In this document: in pieces, positions 63,926-64,000 of the stretch
How positions within the stretch are numbered: the stretch's first letter is position 1
Layout of the letters: each line of letters opens with the position of its first letter
Source of the DNA: JBCBGF01 sp039193455
GTDB taxonomy: Bacteria; Pseudomonadota; Alphaproteobacteria; Rhodobacterales; Rhodobacteraceae
Direction: 5' to 3'
NCBI GenBank assembly: GCA_039193455.1
Contig: JBCCWO010000001.1
Location: 186,001-250,000 of the forward strand
Length of the DNA: 64,000 nt
Translations under genes and position numbers: made by a program
The notes under the pieces: generated by a model
What the model was told of the DNA's origin: nothing
Databases searched by the model: none
What the model saw: the letters and a program-made list of their open reading frames with translations, nothing else

Positions 63926-63932
63926 CGATAAT
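63921..63932. promoter_or_regulatory. Putative GntR operator copy 4
   Basis: ATTATCGATAAT, a second perfect copy, overlaps the -10 region and sits 15 bp upstream of the last gene's ATG. The centre-to-centre distance to copy 3 is 40 bp, about four helical turns. Confidence 0.65.
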
Positions 63933-63947
63933 CGAGAAGGAAAGAAG

Positions 63948-64000
63948 ATGCCTGATTCTGTAACTGCGCCACTCGACGAAACAGAGGCTGTCCCAATCTC
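63948..64000 (+). CDS. Unidentified gene, first 17 codons only (3' end outside window)
   Basis: ATG 63948 follows AAGGAAAG at good spacing and opens MPDSVTAPLDETEAVPI, continuing past the end of the window. Too little is visible to name it. Its promoter carries two copies of the ATTATCGATAAT operator, so it should belong to the same regulon as the GntR and tripartite transporter genes and may encode the first catabolic enzyme for the transported compound. Confidence 0.6.
   Translation, partial: MPDSVTAPLDETEAVPI

Overview
The window is GC-rich, densely coded DNA from an alphaproteobacterium, most probably of the Rhodobacteraceae (marine Roseobacter lineage). This is inferred from gene content and order: the RodZ-type DUF4115 gene beside ispG, bactofilin beside an M23 peptidase, a zwf-pgl-pgi block, a monomeric isocitrate dehydrogenase, a TAXI-type TRAP transporter, a form II cox cluster and a corrinoid/folate C1 cluster. 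No rRNA genes, CRISPR arrays or intact insertion sequences were seen. One tRNA gene, tRNA-Gly(CCC), is present.

Layout. 1-16 kb is envelope and housekeeping: the end of a DUF4115 protein, ispG, a DsbA-like oxidoreductase coupled to a BepA-like M48 protease, a PLP aminotransferase, an AmiC-like amidase, PBP1A, prfB, a DUF2189 membrane protein, a DHA2-type MFS exporter whose N-terminus looks frameshifted, bactofilin overlapping an M23 peptidase, a DUF455 protein and bcp. 16-29 kb holds a DUF3971/AsmA-like protein overlapping queA, an MFS transporter, DUF924, a radical SAM protein, zwf-pgl-pgi behind a LacI-type palindrome, a sulfotransferase and a thioesterase. 29-46 kb holds icd, the tRNA, a TAXI TRAP transporter with a sulfatase, an SDR, a RACo-like corrinoid activator, MeTr, a MetF-like reductase, a small 'virulence factor' family protein and acnB.

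45.5-47.5 kb is a decaying stretch: a GNAT gene with an in-frame TAG and a homopolymer frameshift, an intact FMN reductase, and the DNA-binding end of a response regulator. 47.5-58.4 kb is a molybdenum hydroxylase island: coxD-E-G-S-L-M on the minus strand, diverging from xdhC-like, MobA-like and iorAB genes on the plus strand. CoxL carries AYRGAGR, the form II signature, so CO oxidation should not be assumed. After about 790 bp without a convincing gene comes a catabolic-looking unit: a GntR/FCD regulator diverging from tctB-tctA-tctC, then a DctP-type (TRAP) binding protein without a signal peptide, then a further gene running off the end.

The strongest unexplained signals are: (1) four copies of a palindrome built on ATTATCGATAAT that bracket the GntR/tripartite transporter unit and overlap a promoter; (2) the signal-less TRAP-type binding protein in that operon, behind a hairpin that covers the only good ribosome binding site; (3) matching arginine-rich C-terminal tails on two separately transcribed corrinoid C1 proteins, RACo and MeTr; (4) a 16-nt element shared by the promoters of icd and acnB; (5) the probable N-terminal frameshift in the MFS gene. 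Domain calls come from reading the sequences and from general knowledge of the families; no database search was run.
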